NCBI GenBank assembly: GCA_002483395.1
Contig: DLHV01000021.1
Coordinates: 228-5,529, forward strand
Reading direction: 5' to 3'
Source: Chloracidobacterium sp. UBA7659
Lineage (GTDB): Bacteria > Acidobacteriota > Blastocatellia > Pyrinomonadales > Pyrinomonadaceae
DNA length: 5,302 nt
Part shown: positions 1 to 5,302 of the stretch, in pieces
How the letters are laid out: each line of letters begins with the position of its first letter
Numbering within the stretch: position 1 is the first letter of the stretch
Position numbers and translations under genes: made by a program
Notes under the pieces: generated by a model
The model's database searches: none
Told to the model about the DNA's origin: nothing
Seen by the model: the letters and a program-made list of their open reading frames with translations, nothing else

Positions 1-137
1 AGGTGATACCACGCGACGATCCAAGACATCCAGACCATCCGGACTATAAAGCTCCGCAGCCTGCGAAGGAGCCCGAATTAGAATTACGCGGACCGGACGG
101 TAAGGTGATACCACGCGACGATCCAAGACATCCAGAC
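1..137 (+). repeat. Perfect 35-bp direct repeat, copies at 1-35 and 103-137, period 102 bp
   Basis: The 35 bases at 1-35 recur without a mismatch at 103-137. The 102-bp period is a multiple of three, so the repeat is in frame and duplicates the peptide VIPRDDPRHPD in the C-terminal tail of the truncated gene. The first copy begins exactly at the window edge, so the repeated unit may extend further left and there may be more copies. After the repeat the two copies diverge in DNA but remain similar in protein (HPDYKAP against HPDFKPV). Identity at synonymous sites indicates a recent duplication or ongoing homogenisation. Confidence 0.9.
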
Positions 138-161
138 TTCAAGCCCGTTACCGAAGTTTAA
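1..161 (+). CDS. C-terminal fragment of a T6SS-associated protein (possibly VgrG or cargo), 5' end outside window
   Basis: An open frame enters from the left edge (first full codon at position 3) and stops at TAA 159-161, giving 52 visible residues. The fragment is proline- and charge-rich and hydrophilic, with no hydrophobic core. The segment VIPRDDPRHPD occurs twice, 34 residues apart, the second copy preceded by ELRGPDGK. It ends in HPDFKPVTEV. This looks like a flexible tail rather than a folded domain. The next gene, 39 bp downstream on the same strand, encodes a DUF4123 chaperone, followed by a PAAR gene. In T6SS clusters DUF4123 genes usually sit directly after vgrG or next to the cargo they load, so the cut gene is plausibly a VgrG with an extended C-terminus, or an effector. 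That identity comes from context only; nothing in the 52 residues is diagnostic. The reading frame itself is well supported because the repeat is in frame with the stop. Confidence 0.6.
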   Translation, partial: VIPRDDPRHPDHPDYKAPQPAKEPELELRGPDGKVIPRDDPRHPDFKPVTEV

Positions 162-200
162 CGGCTACCTAGCGACGTCGGAGAAAATATTATTTGATCG

Positions 201-713
201 ATGAAAACGGAAAAACTTCAGCAGCATCTTATTAATGACACGACGCGGCTGTACTGCGTTCTGGACGGTGCATCGGTGCCGAACCTTCCGATGCGCCTGT
301 TTGAAACCGGGGCGAGAAACTTTTGCCTGTTTAAGGGCGACCTTAAGCCTGATATGCTCTACATGGCGCCTTACGTGATCCAGTTGAAGCCGGGCGATCA
401 GATGACCGAATGGGTCTTAGGCGAAGGTTTTGGCAAACACTGGGGAATCTTTGTTCATTCGCGCCATAAAATTGCTGAAATGCGGCGTCATTTCCGCTCG
501 ATCGTCAATGCATACGACGAAAGGGGCAACTCGATGACCTTCCGGTTTTACGACCCGAGAGTGCTGAGCCGGTTTTTGCCGACCTGTACGCCGGAGGAAC
601 TTGATGCTTTTTTCGGGAACGTCGATACTTTTTTCGCCGAAGCTGAGGACGGCGAAAATCTTTTGAGTTTCAAGGTGGAAAACGGTACTTTCAAACGAAC
701 GGAGCTTGATTAA
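201..713 (+). CDS. DUF4123 domain protein, T6SS effector chaperone (TEC/Tap type)
   Basis: A 170-residue protein covering one DUF4123 domain. Family hallmarks are the N-terminal LYCVLDGA (17-24), the central WVLGEGFGKHWGIFV (71-85), and the C-terminal block FRFYDPRVLSRFLPTCTPEE (114-133), the classic YDPRVL..LPT signature, followed by a FFGNVDTFFAEAED acidic stretch. Proteins of this family act in the cytoplasm as adaptors that hold an effector and load it on the VgrG/PAAR spike of the T6SS; they are not secreted enzymes. There is no signal peptide or membrane segment. The ATG at 201 is the only sensible start, because an in-frame TGA lies at 195-197. The nearest purine-rich GGAG (180-183) is 17 bases upstream, too far for a normal ribosome site, so initiation may be weak. 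The PAAR gene follows after 14 bp, consistent with one operon. Family assignment is confident; the partner effector is unknown. Confidence 0.88.
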   Translation: MKTEKLQQHLINDTTRLYCVLDGASVPNLPMRLFETGARNFCLFKGDLKPDMLYMAPYVIQLKPGDQMTEWVLGEGFGKHWGIFVHSRHKIAEMRRHFRSIVNAYDERGNSMTFRFYDPRVLSRFLPTCTPEELDAFFGNVDTFFAEAEDGENLLSFKVENGTFKRTELD

Positions 714-719
714 AAGGAG
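714..719 (+). promoter_or_regulatory. Strong Shine-Dalgarno for the PAAR gene
   Basis: AAGGAG lies directly after the DUF4123 stop codon and 8 bases before the ATG at 728. It is the best ribosome binding site in the plus-strand cassette. It fixes the PAAR start and suggests that the spike-tip protein is translated more strongly than its neighbours. Confidence 0.8.
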
Positions 720-727
720 AAAACGAT

Positions 728-1021
728 ATGCCGCCAGCCTCAAGATTAGGAGATATGCATGTTTGCCCGAAGGTAGAGCCGGGGCCCGTACCGCACGTCG
801 GCGGCCCCATATTGCCGCCATGCTGTCCAACGGTAATGATTGGTTCCATGCCTGCGGCACGGATCAACGACATGGCACTGTGTGTCGGCCCGCCGGACAC
901 GATCGCAAAGGGCTCGGCGACGGTTTTGATAGGCAACATGATGGCGGCACGCATCACTGATATGACGCAGCATGGCGGCGTTATCGTCCAGGGCCTTCCG
1001 ACGGTTATGATCGGCGGGTAA
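728..1021 (+). CDS. Stand-alone PAAR-domain protein, T6SS spike tip
   Basis: A 97-residue protein consisting of the PAAR fold only. The PAAR-type repeats are visible as ASRLGDMH (4-11), PAARINDM (42-49) and AARITDM (73-79), interleaved with glycine-rich turns such as HVGGPILPPCCP (23-34) and PTVMIGS/TVLIGN/PTVMIGG. H11, C13, H23 and H82 match the three-histidine, one-cysteine set that binds zinc at the cone apex in known PAAR proteins. The protein sits on the VgrG trimer and sharpens the puncturing tip of the secretion tube. It ends at IGG immediately after the domain, so there is no C-terminal toxin extension; any effector it carries must be a separate protein, presumably placed by the DUF4123 chaperone encoded just upstream. 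A strong ribosome site supports the ATG at 728. The next gene starts 24 bp downstream. Confidence 0.93.
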   Translation: MPPASRLGDMHVCPKVEPGPVPHVGGPILPPCCPTVMIGSMPAARINDMALCVGPPDTIAKGSATVLIGNMMAARITDMTQHGGVIVQGLPTVMIGG

Positions 1022-1045
1022 GCGCGGTGACGATATATTAAGCAG

Positions 1046-1447
1046 ATGTTGATTATACGAAAACAACAGATCCAGGAATTTATCGCTCGCGACGAGACGG
1101 AGTTGACTGATGTGGTTCGACAGGCGATTCGTGCCGCGAACGGCGATCGGGTCAAAGATCACAACGACGTAGAACTCAACTCCATGCTCAAGATAGGAAT
1201 CGACCGCGCACGGTCGCGTGGATTAACGTTTGCGGAAGATATTGCTTCGTTTGTCGCAATAATGTTCGAAGTTGCCCCGCGGTTCGACGAGCAGCCGGAT
1301 ATTCGAAAGGTGCTTGAAGACCCCAAGTTTTCGCCCGACATCAGGATGGAGCAGTTGTTCACGTGCGTGGATGACGCCGCATGGGTAGAGGCCGGCGGAC
1401 TCTATCAAGATTCATTTTGGTTCCCCGGCAAAGCCGCCAGCGATTAG
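1046..1447 (+). CDS. Small T6SS-associated protein of the type found beside PAAR/VgrG genes, function unknown
   Basis: A 133-residue cytoplasmic-looking protein with no signal peptide or membrane helix. It starts MLIIRKQQIQEF, then shows a helical body with SMLKIGIDRARSRGLTFAED (46-65), FVAIMFEVAPRFDEQPDI (69-86) and a C-terminal DDAAWVEAGG (109-118). From memory, short proteins with an N-terminal [LI]-x-IR-x-x-Q start and a central 'GI-RA--G----ED---F---MF---P-FDE' pattern are recurrent neighbours of PAAR and DUF4123 genes in T6SS islands, and this one sits exactly there, 24 bp after the PAAR stop. Their biochemical role is not known to me; an adaptor, cargo or immunity role are all possible. 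The ribosome site is weak (only AGCAG touching the ATG), but the next in-frame ATG would remove the conserved N-terminus, so 1046 is kept. Confidence 0.75.
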   Translation: MLIIRKQQIQEFIARDETELTDVVRQAIRAANGDRVKDHNDVELNSMLKIGIDRARSRGLTFAEDIASFVAIMFEVAPRFDEQPDIRKVLEDPKFSPDIRMEQLFTCVDDAAWVEAGGLYQDSFWFPGKAASD

Positions 1448-1452
1448 TTTAT

Positions 1453-1728
1453 ATGAAACAAGAACCTATAGTTGAAGATCCGAAAGCCAAGGACCCGGTC
1501 AATTACACTGAAAAGATCGCCGACCAGCAGGCTCTTGTCGCCAAGCTCACCGAAGATTATAAGCAAAAGCCGTCCCCCGAGTTGGAATTGGAGTTAAAGA
1601 GGAAAACGGACACGCTGCTGCATCTAAAAAACCTGGTTAAAGAAGGTCCTAAAGCACGCGCCCAAAAAGCGGCCGAAACGGCAAAGCTTTCCGCCCTTGG
1701 TAAGGCCTACGCATCGCCGTCGGATTGA
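1453..1728 (+). CDS. Hypothetical 91-aa charged helical (coiled-coil-like) protein
   Basis: I do not recognise a family. The protein is 91 residues, rich in Lys, Glu and Ala, with no signal peptide, cysteine or membrane segment. Residues 19-38 and 42-63 look like two amphipathic helices separated by KPSP (39-42), suggesting a helical hairpin or short coiled coil; residues 65-85 may form a third, Ala/Lys-rich helix. The start at 1453 lies 5 bp after the TAG of the preceding gene and has no clear Shine-Dalgarno, so translation is probably coupled. An in-frame ATG at 1381 would overlap the previous gene by 67 bp and add an Arg-rich segment that is just that gene read in another frame, so it was rejected. 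It is the last gene before the terminator, so it probably belongs to the T6SS cassette. Possible roles include adaptor, immunity or structural helper; none can be chosen from sequence. Confidence 0.65.
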   Translation: MKQEPIVEDPKAKDPVNYTEKIADQQALVAKLTEDYKQKPSPELELELKRKTDTLLHLKNLVKEGPKARAQKAAETAKLSALGKAYASPSD

Positions 1729-1750
1729 TCGCGAGCGAGCGATCAATTTT
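1724..1750 (+). terminator. Rho-independent-type terminator closing the T6SS cassette
   Basis: A perfect 9-bp inverted repeat, ATTGATCGC (1724-1732) and GCGATCAAT (1739-1747), encloses the 6-base loop GAGCGA and ends in a short run of T (1747-1750). The left arm includes the TGA stop codon of the 91-aa gene. The T-run is short, so termination may be incomplete. On the minus strand the stem is followed by CCGAC with no T-run, so it appears to serve the plus strand only. Confidence 0.65.
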
Positions 1751-1858
1751 GCCCTGGACATACCTGCTTGCATCGCAAAATACCGAAATACTTAGCCAAC
1801 GATCAAAATGCTTGATAAAATCAGGGATTTGATGAGATCGAAATGATAATGTATCCCG

Positions 1859-2530
1859 CTATTCCTCTCGCTTGACGTACTTGACCGAAGTCCTCCACTT
1901 TCCGGCAACAAGCGTTTTGGTTGTTATTTTCACTTTGGTTTCGTCCGCGATCGTTGCGTCTTCGACTTCGGAAAATACTTTGACCGGCCGGTTGCCGACG
2001 ACCGAAAATCGCTCGTTGACATGCCAGCAGCAGCCGCTTTTATCGAATATCTCGAGAGTCTTTTTCTCTTTATCGACGCCGAACATCCCAAGATGCGTCC
2101 CCAAAGCACTGAAAGCTGCGTTGTAAACGAACTTTTTTGCCGCTTTTGAGGAAAGATAAATGCGGTACGATGGGCCGCCGTATGACCCGTTCGTGCCGTC
2201 GCAGATCGCAACGTCTTCCATTCCGTCGAAATTGAAATCACCTATATTTACCACGCTTTGCTTGTCGTAAAGCATCGTGACGTTCGCCAGCGGCTTGCCG
2301 TCGTCCTCAAGCTGCACATAAGTGTCCGGCAGACTGATAACCTGATAAGCAGTCGAACCGCCCTTTTTGTAAAACGAAAAGGATGCTTTGCCCGAGCAGG
2401 ACATGTCGTCGCAGTTTACGACAGTGACCTTGATGTCAAAATACTTCGACGCGTCGTTCAGCTCAAATTTGTGCTGGGCGAAGGCGGATGGCGAAAAGAG
2501 CAAAACGAGAACGAAGGCAAATTTTTTCAT
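1859..2530 (-). CDS. Secreted XAC2610-family-like protein (putative lysozyme inhibitor/immunity-type fold)
   Basis: A 223-residue protein with a clear Sec signal peptide: MKK, a hydrophobic core at 4-12, and a likely signal peptidase I site AFA|QHK after residue 18. No lipobox cysteine is present. The mature part carries GDFNFDGMEDVAI (97-109), a D-x-N-x-D-G-x-x-x-D calcium-loop motif of FG-GAP/VCBS type, then NGSYGGPSYRIYL (114-126) and KSGCCWH (164-170). This combination is what I associate with XAC2610-related proteins. XAC2610 of Xanthomonas citri is the periplasmic immunity protein against the lysozyme-like toxin XAC2609, with a fold like calcium-dependent lysozyme inhibitors. Most relatives have no tested function, so 'inhibitor' is inference. 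C40, C45, C110, C167 and C168 could form disulfides after export. It lies 87 bp downstream of fumC on the same strand and faces the T6SS cassette. No Shine-Dalgarno is seen before the ATG, which is preceded by an AT-rich run. Confidence 0.8.
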   Translation of the reverse strand: MKKFAFVLVLLFSPSAFAQHKFELNDASKYFDIKVTVVNCDDMSCSGKASFSFYKKGGSTAYQVISLPDTYVQLEDDGKPLANVTMLYDKQSVVNIGDFNFDGMEDVAICDGTNGSYGGPSYRIYLSSKAAKKFVYNAAFSALGTHLGMFGVDKEKKTLEIFDKSGCCWHVNERFSVVGNRPVKVFSEVEDATIADETKVKITTKTLVAGKWRTSVKYVKREE

Positions 2531-2590
2531 AAAAATATTTGATTTGAGTACGCGTTCGGAACTCCAGCTTCGGCGGCTGAGATCCGACTA

Positions 2591-2612
2591 AGTGCCGCCA
2601 CAAGGCGGAACT
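2591..2612 (-). terminator. Hairpin in the fumC downstream gap, possible weak terminator or processing site
   Basis: Arms AGTGCCGCC (2591-2599) and GGCGGAACT (2604-2612) pair over 8 of 9 positions around the 4-base loop ACAA. The hairpin begins 6 bp after the fumC stop codon in the direction of transcription. Neither side is followed by a T-run, so it is not a standard intrinsic terminator; it may stabilise the fumC 3' end or reduce read-through into the secreted-protein gene. Confidence 0.35.
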
Positions 2613-2617
2613 TCAAA

Positions 2618-4024
2618 TTACGGGTGTGTCATCTCCTCAGGCTTGACCAGTTCGTCAAACTTTTCCGCTGTCAGGAGGTCTAATTCTATTGCCGATTCCT
2701 TCAGTGAACTTCCCTTTTTATGCGCGTTTTTCGCGATCTTTGCGGCATTGTCGTACCCCACATGCTGGTTCAAAGCGGTGACAAGCATCAGCGAATCGTT
2801 CAGATATTCGTCGATCTGCTCGCGGTTGAGTTCGATCCCGGCGATACAGTAATCGACAAAGCCGTGGCATGCGTCGTGGAGAAGGCGGACGGAATGGAGA
2901 AAGTTATTGATCATCACGGGCTTGAAAACGTTCAGCTCGAAATTCCCCTGCGAGCCCGCAAAACCAATAGCCGCGTCGTTGCCGAAAACCTGCACGGCGA
3001 CCATCGTCATCGCCTCGCTCTGCGTCGGGTTGACCTTGCCCGGCATGATGGAACTTCCCGGCTCGTTTTCGGGCAGAGAAATTTCGCCGATGCCGCAACG
3101 CGGCCCCGAAGCCAGCCAGCGGATGTCGTTGGCGATCTTCATCAATGACCCGGCCAATGTTTTCAATCCACCGGATGCAAATACGATCTCGTCATGAGCC
3201 GAGAGAGCGGCGAATTTATCCGGATGCGATTTGAACGGCAATCCGGTAAGTTCGGCGATTTTTGCTGCCGCGCGTTCGGCAAATTCGGGATGGGCATTCA
3301 GTCCTGTGCCGACGGCCGTGCCGCCTATCGCAAGATCAAGCAATCCGGGCAAAACCATATTCAGCCGTTCGATATCGCGCTCGATTAAATTCGCCCAGCC
3401 GCCGAACTCCTGGCCGACGGTCATCGGCGTCGCGTCCTGCAAATGCGTGCGGCCTATCTTTACAACATCGGCAAACTCGTCAGCCTTTGCCCGGATCGCG
3501 TCGTGAACTTTCTGAACTTCGGGTATCAAAGCCGTCAAACGCTCGGCAGCGGCGATATACATCGCGGTTGGGAAAGTGTCGTTCGACGACTGCGATTTAT
3601 TTACATCGTCATTCGGGTGGACGGGTGTTTTGCTGCCCATTTCGCCACCCGCGATCTCGATGGCGCGGTTTGAGATGACTTCGTTGGCATTCATGTTCGT
3701 CTGCGTGCCCGAACCTGTCTGCCAAACGCGAAGCGGAAAATGAGCATCGAGCTTGCCTTCGATCACCTCGTCGGCCGCCTGTACGATCAGATCTTTCTTG
3801 TCTTCGGGGAGTTTGCCGAGATCGTTGTTAACGATCGCCGCGGCCTTTTTGAGGATACCGAGCGCGCGAATCACTTCGCGCGGCATGACATCAAACCCGA
3901 TGTTAAAGTGCTTCAACGAACGCTGCGTCTGCGCTCCCCAATACGCCGTCGTCGGCACCTCGATCTCGCCCATCGAATCTGTCTCGATGCGTGTTTCCAT
4001 AATCTTCTTTGTTGATTCGGTCAT
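2618..4024 (-). CDS. fumC: Fumarate hydratase class II (fumarase C)
   Basis: The 468-residue product matches the usual length (E. coli FumC is 467). It catalyses the reversible hydration of fumarate to L-malate in the TCA cycle as a cytoplasmic, iron-independent homotetramer. Motifs: DSMGEIEVP (16-24), [12 protein letters not shown] (29-40), [11 protein letters not shown] (102-112), the B-site loop [14 protein letters not shown] (136-149), [16 protein letters not shown] (191-206), and the superfamily signature [13 protein letters not shown] (323-335). H194, S324, K330 and N332 correspond to E. coli H188, S318, K324 and N326, so the active site is intact. The start at 4024 is chosen because CAGGAA lies 10 bases upstream and the length fits. 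A second ATG at 4000 (460 aa) aligns nearly as well with the E. coli N-terminus, while an upstream TTG would add 25 poorly family-like residues. It is not an aspartase or argininosuccinate lyase: the fumarase-specific motifs are present. Confidence 0.96.
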   Translation of the reverse strand: MTESTKKIMETRIETDSMGEIEVPTTAYWGAQTQRSLKHFNIGFDVMPREVIRALGILKKAAAIVNNDLGKLPEDKKDLIVQAADEVIEGKLDAHFPLRVWQTGSGTQTNMNANEVISNRAIEIAGGEMGSKTPVHPNDDVNKSQSSNDTFPTAMYIAAAERLTALIPEVQKVHDAIRAKADEFADVVKIGRTHLQDATPMTVGQEFGGWANLIERDIERLNMVLPGLLDLAIGGTAVGTGLNAHPEFAERAAAKIAELTGLPFKSHPDKFAALSAHDEIVFASGGLKTLAGSLMKIANDIRWLASGPRCGIGEISLPENEPGSSIMPGKVNPTQSEAMTMVAVQVFGNDAAIGFAGSQGNFELNVFKPVMINNFLHSVRLLHDACHGFVDYCIAGIELNREQIDEYLNDSLMLVTALNQHVGYDNAAKIAKNAHKKGSSLKESAIELDLLTAEKFDELVKPEEMTHP

Positions 4025-4033
4025 AAGTTTCAA

Positions 4034-4039
4034 TTCCTG
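4034..4039 (-). promoter_or_regulatory. Ribosome binding site of fumC
   Basis: Read on the minus strand this is CAGGAA, 10 bases before the ATG at 4024-4022. It supports this start over the downstream ATG at 4000, which has only an AAGAAG about 3 bases away. Confidence 0.55.
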
Positions 4040-4044
4040 AAACC

Positions 4045-4072
4045 ATTTTACTGCAAGCCAAAACGAACTTAA
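4045..4072 (-). promoter_or_regulatory. Weak candidate promoter for fumC
   Basis: On the minus strand, TTAAGT (4072-4067) and TAAAAT (4050-4045) are separated by 16 bases and lie in the 71-bp gap between the upstream gene and fumC. The -10 hexamer matches the sigma-70 consensus at 5 of 6 positions, the -35 at only 3 of 6. fumC could equally be read through from the upstream gene. Confidence 0.25.
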
Positions 4073-4095
4073 AACCGGTACATGCAACCCGACTT

Positions 4096-5302
4096 TCAAG
4101 TTCCAATCGCCGGAAACTTCGCCTGCTTCAATTTCACATTCAGATCCACCAGATCTTTGCCCTTAATCTCGGCCCAAAGTGTTTCCGATCCAACAAGCGC
4201 CTTTTGTAGGTCCCTTGCGGCCCATACGGCTTGCATGCTCGGCGTCACATCGGCGTCCTGCAAGAGATCGAGCAACGTTGTAAATGCGCCGCTTAATCTG
4301 CCCATCGGGAATTCCGCCAAAGGAATCGGATCTGCGGGCGGCGGCTGATTGGCCCCGGTCAAAGTGTTAAGCCGTTTTTCAAAAGCATCTATGTCGCGGA
4401 TGACGCCGCTGTCTTTTGCAACTTTTTCTCGCAGGGCGTTTACCTGGGTTTCAAGCTTCCTTACTTCGTCAATGGCTGAGCGCGATCGCCTGATGCCTTC
4501 GTAAGCCTGCATCGAAAGAGCGAACTGCTGCTGTAATCCGGCGGCCGAGGTTTTGACACGCGGATCGATCCTTACCGTAAGAGTTTGAGTCTGGGTGTGT
4601 CCGTTGGCCGTTAATTTCACGGTATAATTGCCGGGCATTACGGCCGGGCCTTGCGGAACGAACGGTGTGTCTTTGTAGATAGCTGAGATCGGCAGATCGT
4701 AGCGGTCGGCTGGCGGATTTGGATAGAGCAGATCCCAGACGAACCGCTGCATTCCGGCTTCGTTCTTTAATGGCTGGAATGGCCGGATCCAGTATTCGGG
4801 CGGATTGACCCTTTTTAGATCGACCTCGAGCGGCTTGTCATCGCTGGCGAAACGGCGGACGAGTTTGCCTGCCGCGTCACTGATTTCCAAAACGACAGGC
4901 GACGAAGATTTGGCTTTCAAATAGTAGTTAATGATCGCGCCATCCGGCGGATTTTGTCCGGCCGGTTCCTCGGGTGGAAAGGGCGTGTCCGTATGAACGC
5001 TGCGTTTTACGCGCGTGGCAAGTTGCGGCTTGAAAAGATATGTATCGGCGGACACGACTTTTTCGTCAAGCTGTCGTATCGGCGTAATGTCGTCGAGTAT
5101 CCAGAACGAACGGCCGTGCGTGCCGACAACAATATCGTCATTGTGAACGACCAGATCACGAATCGACGTGGCGGGCATGTTTAATCGCAGGGGCTGCCAA
5201 TTCTCGCCGTCGTCCGTCGAAAAATAGACTGCCTGCTCAGTCCCGCAAAATAGCAAACCTTTCCTGACCGGATCTTCCCGCACGGAATTGACGATGCCGC
5301 CG
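4096..5302 (-). CDS. C-terminal part of a sortilin/VPS10-type beta-propeller protein ('glycosyl hydrolase' family annotation), 5' end outside window
   Basis: The frame is open to the right edge, giving 401 visible residues (GGIVNS before the GTG at 5283, which is internal rather than a start). The visible N-terminal part ends a beta-propeller: [20 protein letters not shown], the Asp-box STDDGENW (S-x-D-x-G-x-x-W) and the [12 protein letters not shown] segment are typical of large bacterial BNR/VPS10-like proteins often annotated as glycosyl hydrolases. A beta-sandwich-like region follows ([20 protein letters not shown] to [20 protein letters not shown]), including a [10 protein letters not shown] motif, then a helical region rich in Arg/Glu (about 250-310 of the part after the GTG) and a Pro-rich linker. 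Full-length relatives are around 1,000 residues and normally have an N-terminal export signal, which would lie outside the window. Actual hydrolase activity is unproven for this family; a surface or periplasmic binding role is just as likely. It ends 71 bp before fumC on the same strand. Confidence 0.85.
   Translation of the reverse strand, partial: GGIVNSVREDPVRKGLLFCGTEQAVYFSTDDGENWQPLRLNMPATSIRDLVVHNDDIVVGTHGRSFWILDDITPIRQLDEKVVSADTYLFKPQLATRVKRSVHTDTPFPPEEPAGQNPPDGAIINYYLKAKSSSPVVLEISDAAGKLVRRFASDDKPLEVDLKRVNPPEYWIRPFQPLKNEAGMQRFVWDLLYPNPPADRYDLPISAIYKDTPFVPQGPAVMPGNYTVKLTANGHTQTQTLTVRIDPRVKTSAAGLQQQFALSMQAYEGIRRSRSAIDEVRKLETQVNALREKVAKDSGVIRDIDAFEKRLNTLTGANQPPPADPIPLAEFPMGRLSGAFTTLLDLLQDADVTPSMQAVWAARDLQKALVGSETLWAEIKGKDLVDLNVKLKQAKFPAIGT

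Noticed and set aside
1..137. The 35-bp repeats as part of a CRISPR array
   Set aside because: Length is CRISPR-like, but the copies are inside an open reading frame, the period is a multiple of three, the intervening 67 bp is itself coding and partly repeats the peptide pattern, and no cas genes are nearby.
706..960. Plus-strand open frame of 84 codons overlapping the PAAR gene in another frame
   Set aside because: It is Arg/His-rich out-of-frame reading of the PAAR coding sequence, while the PAAR frame has the motifs and the strong ribosome site.
417..1162. Several long minus-strand open frames opposite the DUF4123 and PAAR genes (417-860, 691-1155, 746-1162)
   Set aside because: They lie antisense to two confidently identified genes and show no family-like motifs, no good ribosome site and compositions typical of antisense reading.
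1381..1452. Upstream ATG giving a 115-aa version of the 91-aa protein
   Set aside because: It would overlap the preceding gene by 67 bp, and the added Arg-rich residues are the other gene's sequence read out of frame.
1516..1620. PELELEL in the 91-aa protein resembling PELEL in the truncated upstream protein's tail
   Set aside because: The shared stretch is only about five low-complexity residues and the flanks do not align; chance is the simpler explanation.
1800..1858. Short AT-rich inverted repeats (such as ATCAA/TTGAT and AAATC/GATTT) downstream of the secreted-protein gene on the minus strand
   Set aside because: Stems are only 5-6 bp and AT-rich with no distinct T-run, too weak to call a terminator.
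2720..4040. Many plus-strand open frames opposite fumC
   Set aside because: fumC is unambiguous over this whole interval; the antisense frames have no recognisable domains.
5281..5283. GTG as the start of the beta-propeller protein
   Set aside because: The frame continues upstream to the window edge with family-like residues (GGIVNS), so the GTG is an internal valine codon and the gene is truncated.

Overview
The window looks like bacterial chromosome from an environmental, non-proteobacterial lineage. Acidobacteriota (Blastocatellia-like) is the best guess. The reasons are the moderate GC content, a large sortilin/VPS10-type beta-propeller 'glycosyl hydrolase' of a kind common in that phylum, and a type VI secretion (T6SS) accessory cassette of a form seen in acidobacteria and myxobacteria. 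This taxonomic call is inference from gene style; no rRNA or other marker is present.

Left part, plus strand (1-1750). This is a compact T6SS spike and cargo-loading cassette. It starts with the last 52 codons of a gene cut by the window edge, possibly a VgrG or a cargo protein, carrying a perfect 35-bp in-frame repeat. A DUF4123 effector-chaperone gene follows, then a stand-alone PAAR spike-tip gene with a strong Shine-Dalgarno, then a 133-aa protein of a type that accompanies PAAR/VgrG genes. Last is an unrecognised 91-aa, highly charged helical protein. The genes are tightly spaced, and a hairpin with a short T-run that overlaps the last stop codon closes the unit. No recognisable toxin domain is visible, so the effector is either upstream of the window or one of the unassigned proteins.

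Right part, minus strand (1859-5302). Three genes converge on the T6SS cassette. In transcription order they are: the C-terminal 401 residues of the beta-propeller protein (Asp-box motif, 5' end outside the window), a complete class II fumarase (fumC) with all catalytic motifs, and a secreted 223-aa protein resembling the XAC2610 family. In Xanthomonas, XAC2610 is the immunity protein against a lysozyme-like interbacterial toxin. The fumarase is central metabolism. The XAC2610-like gene is the only one on this side with a plausible link to interbacterial conflict, and its closeness to the T6SS cassette is suggestive but unproven.

The gaps are short (at most 130 bp). They hold the terminator, one weak hairpin and a weak fumC promoter candidate. 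No tRNA, rRNA, CRISPR array or insertion sequence was seen.
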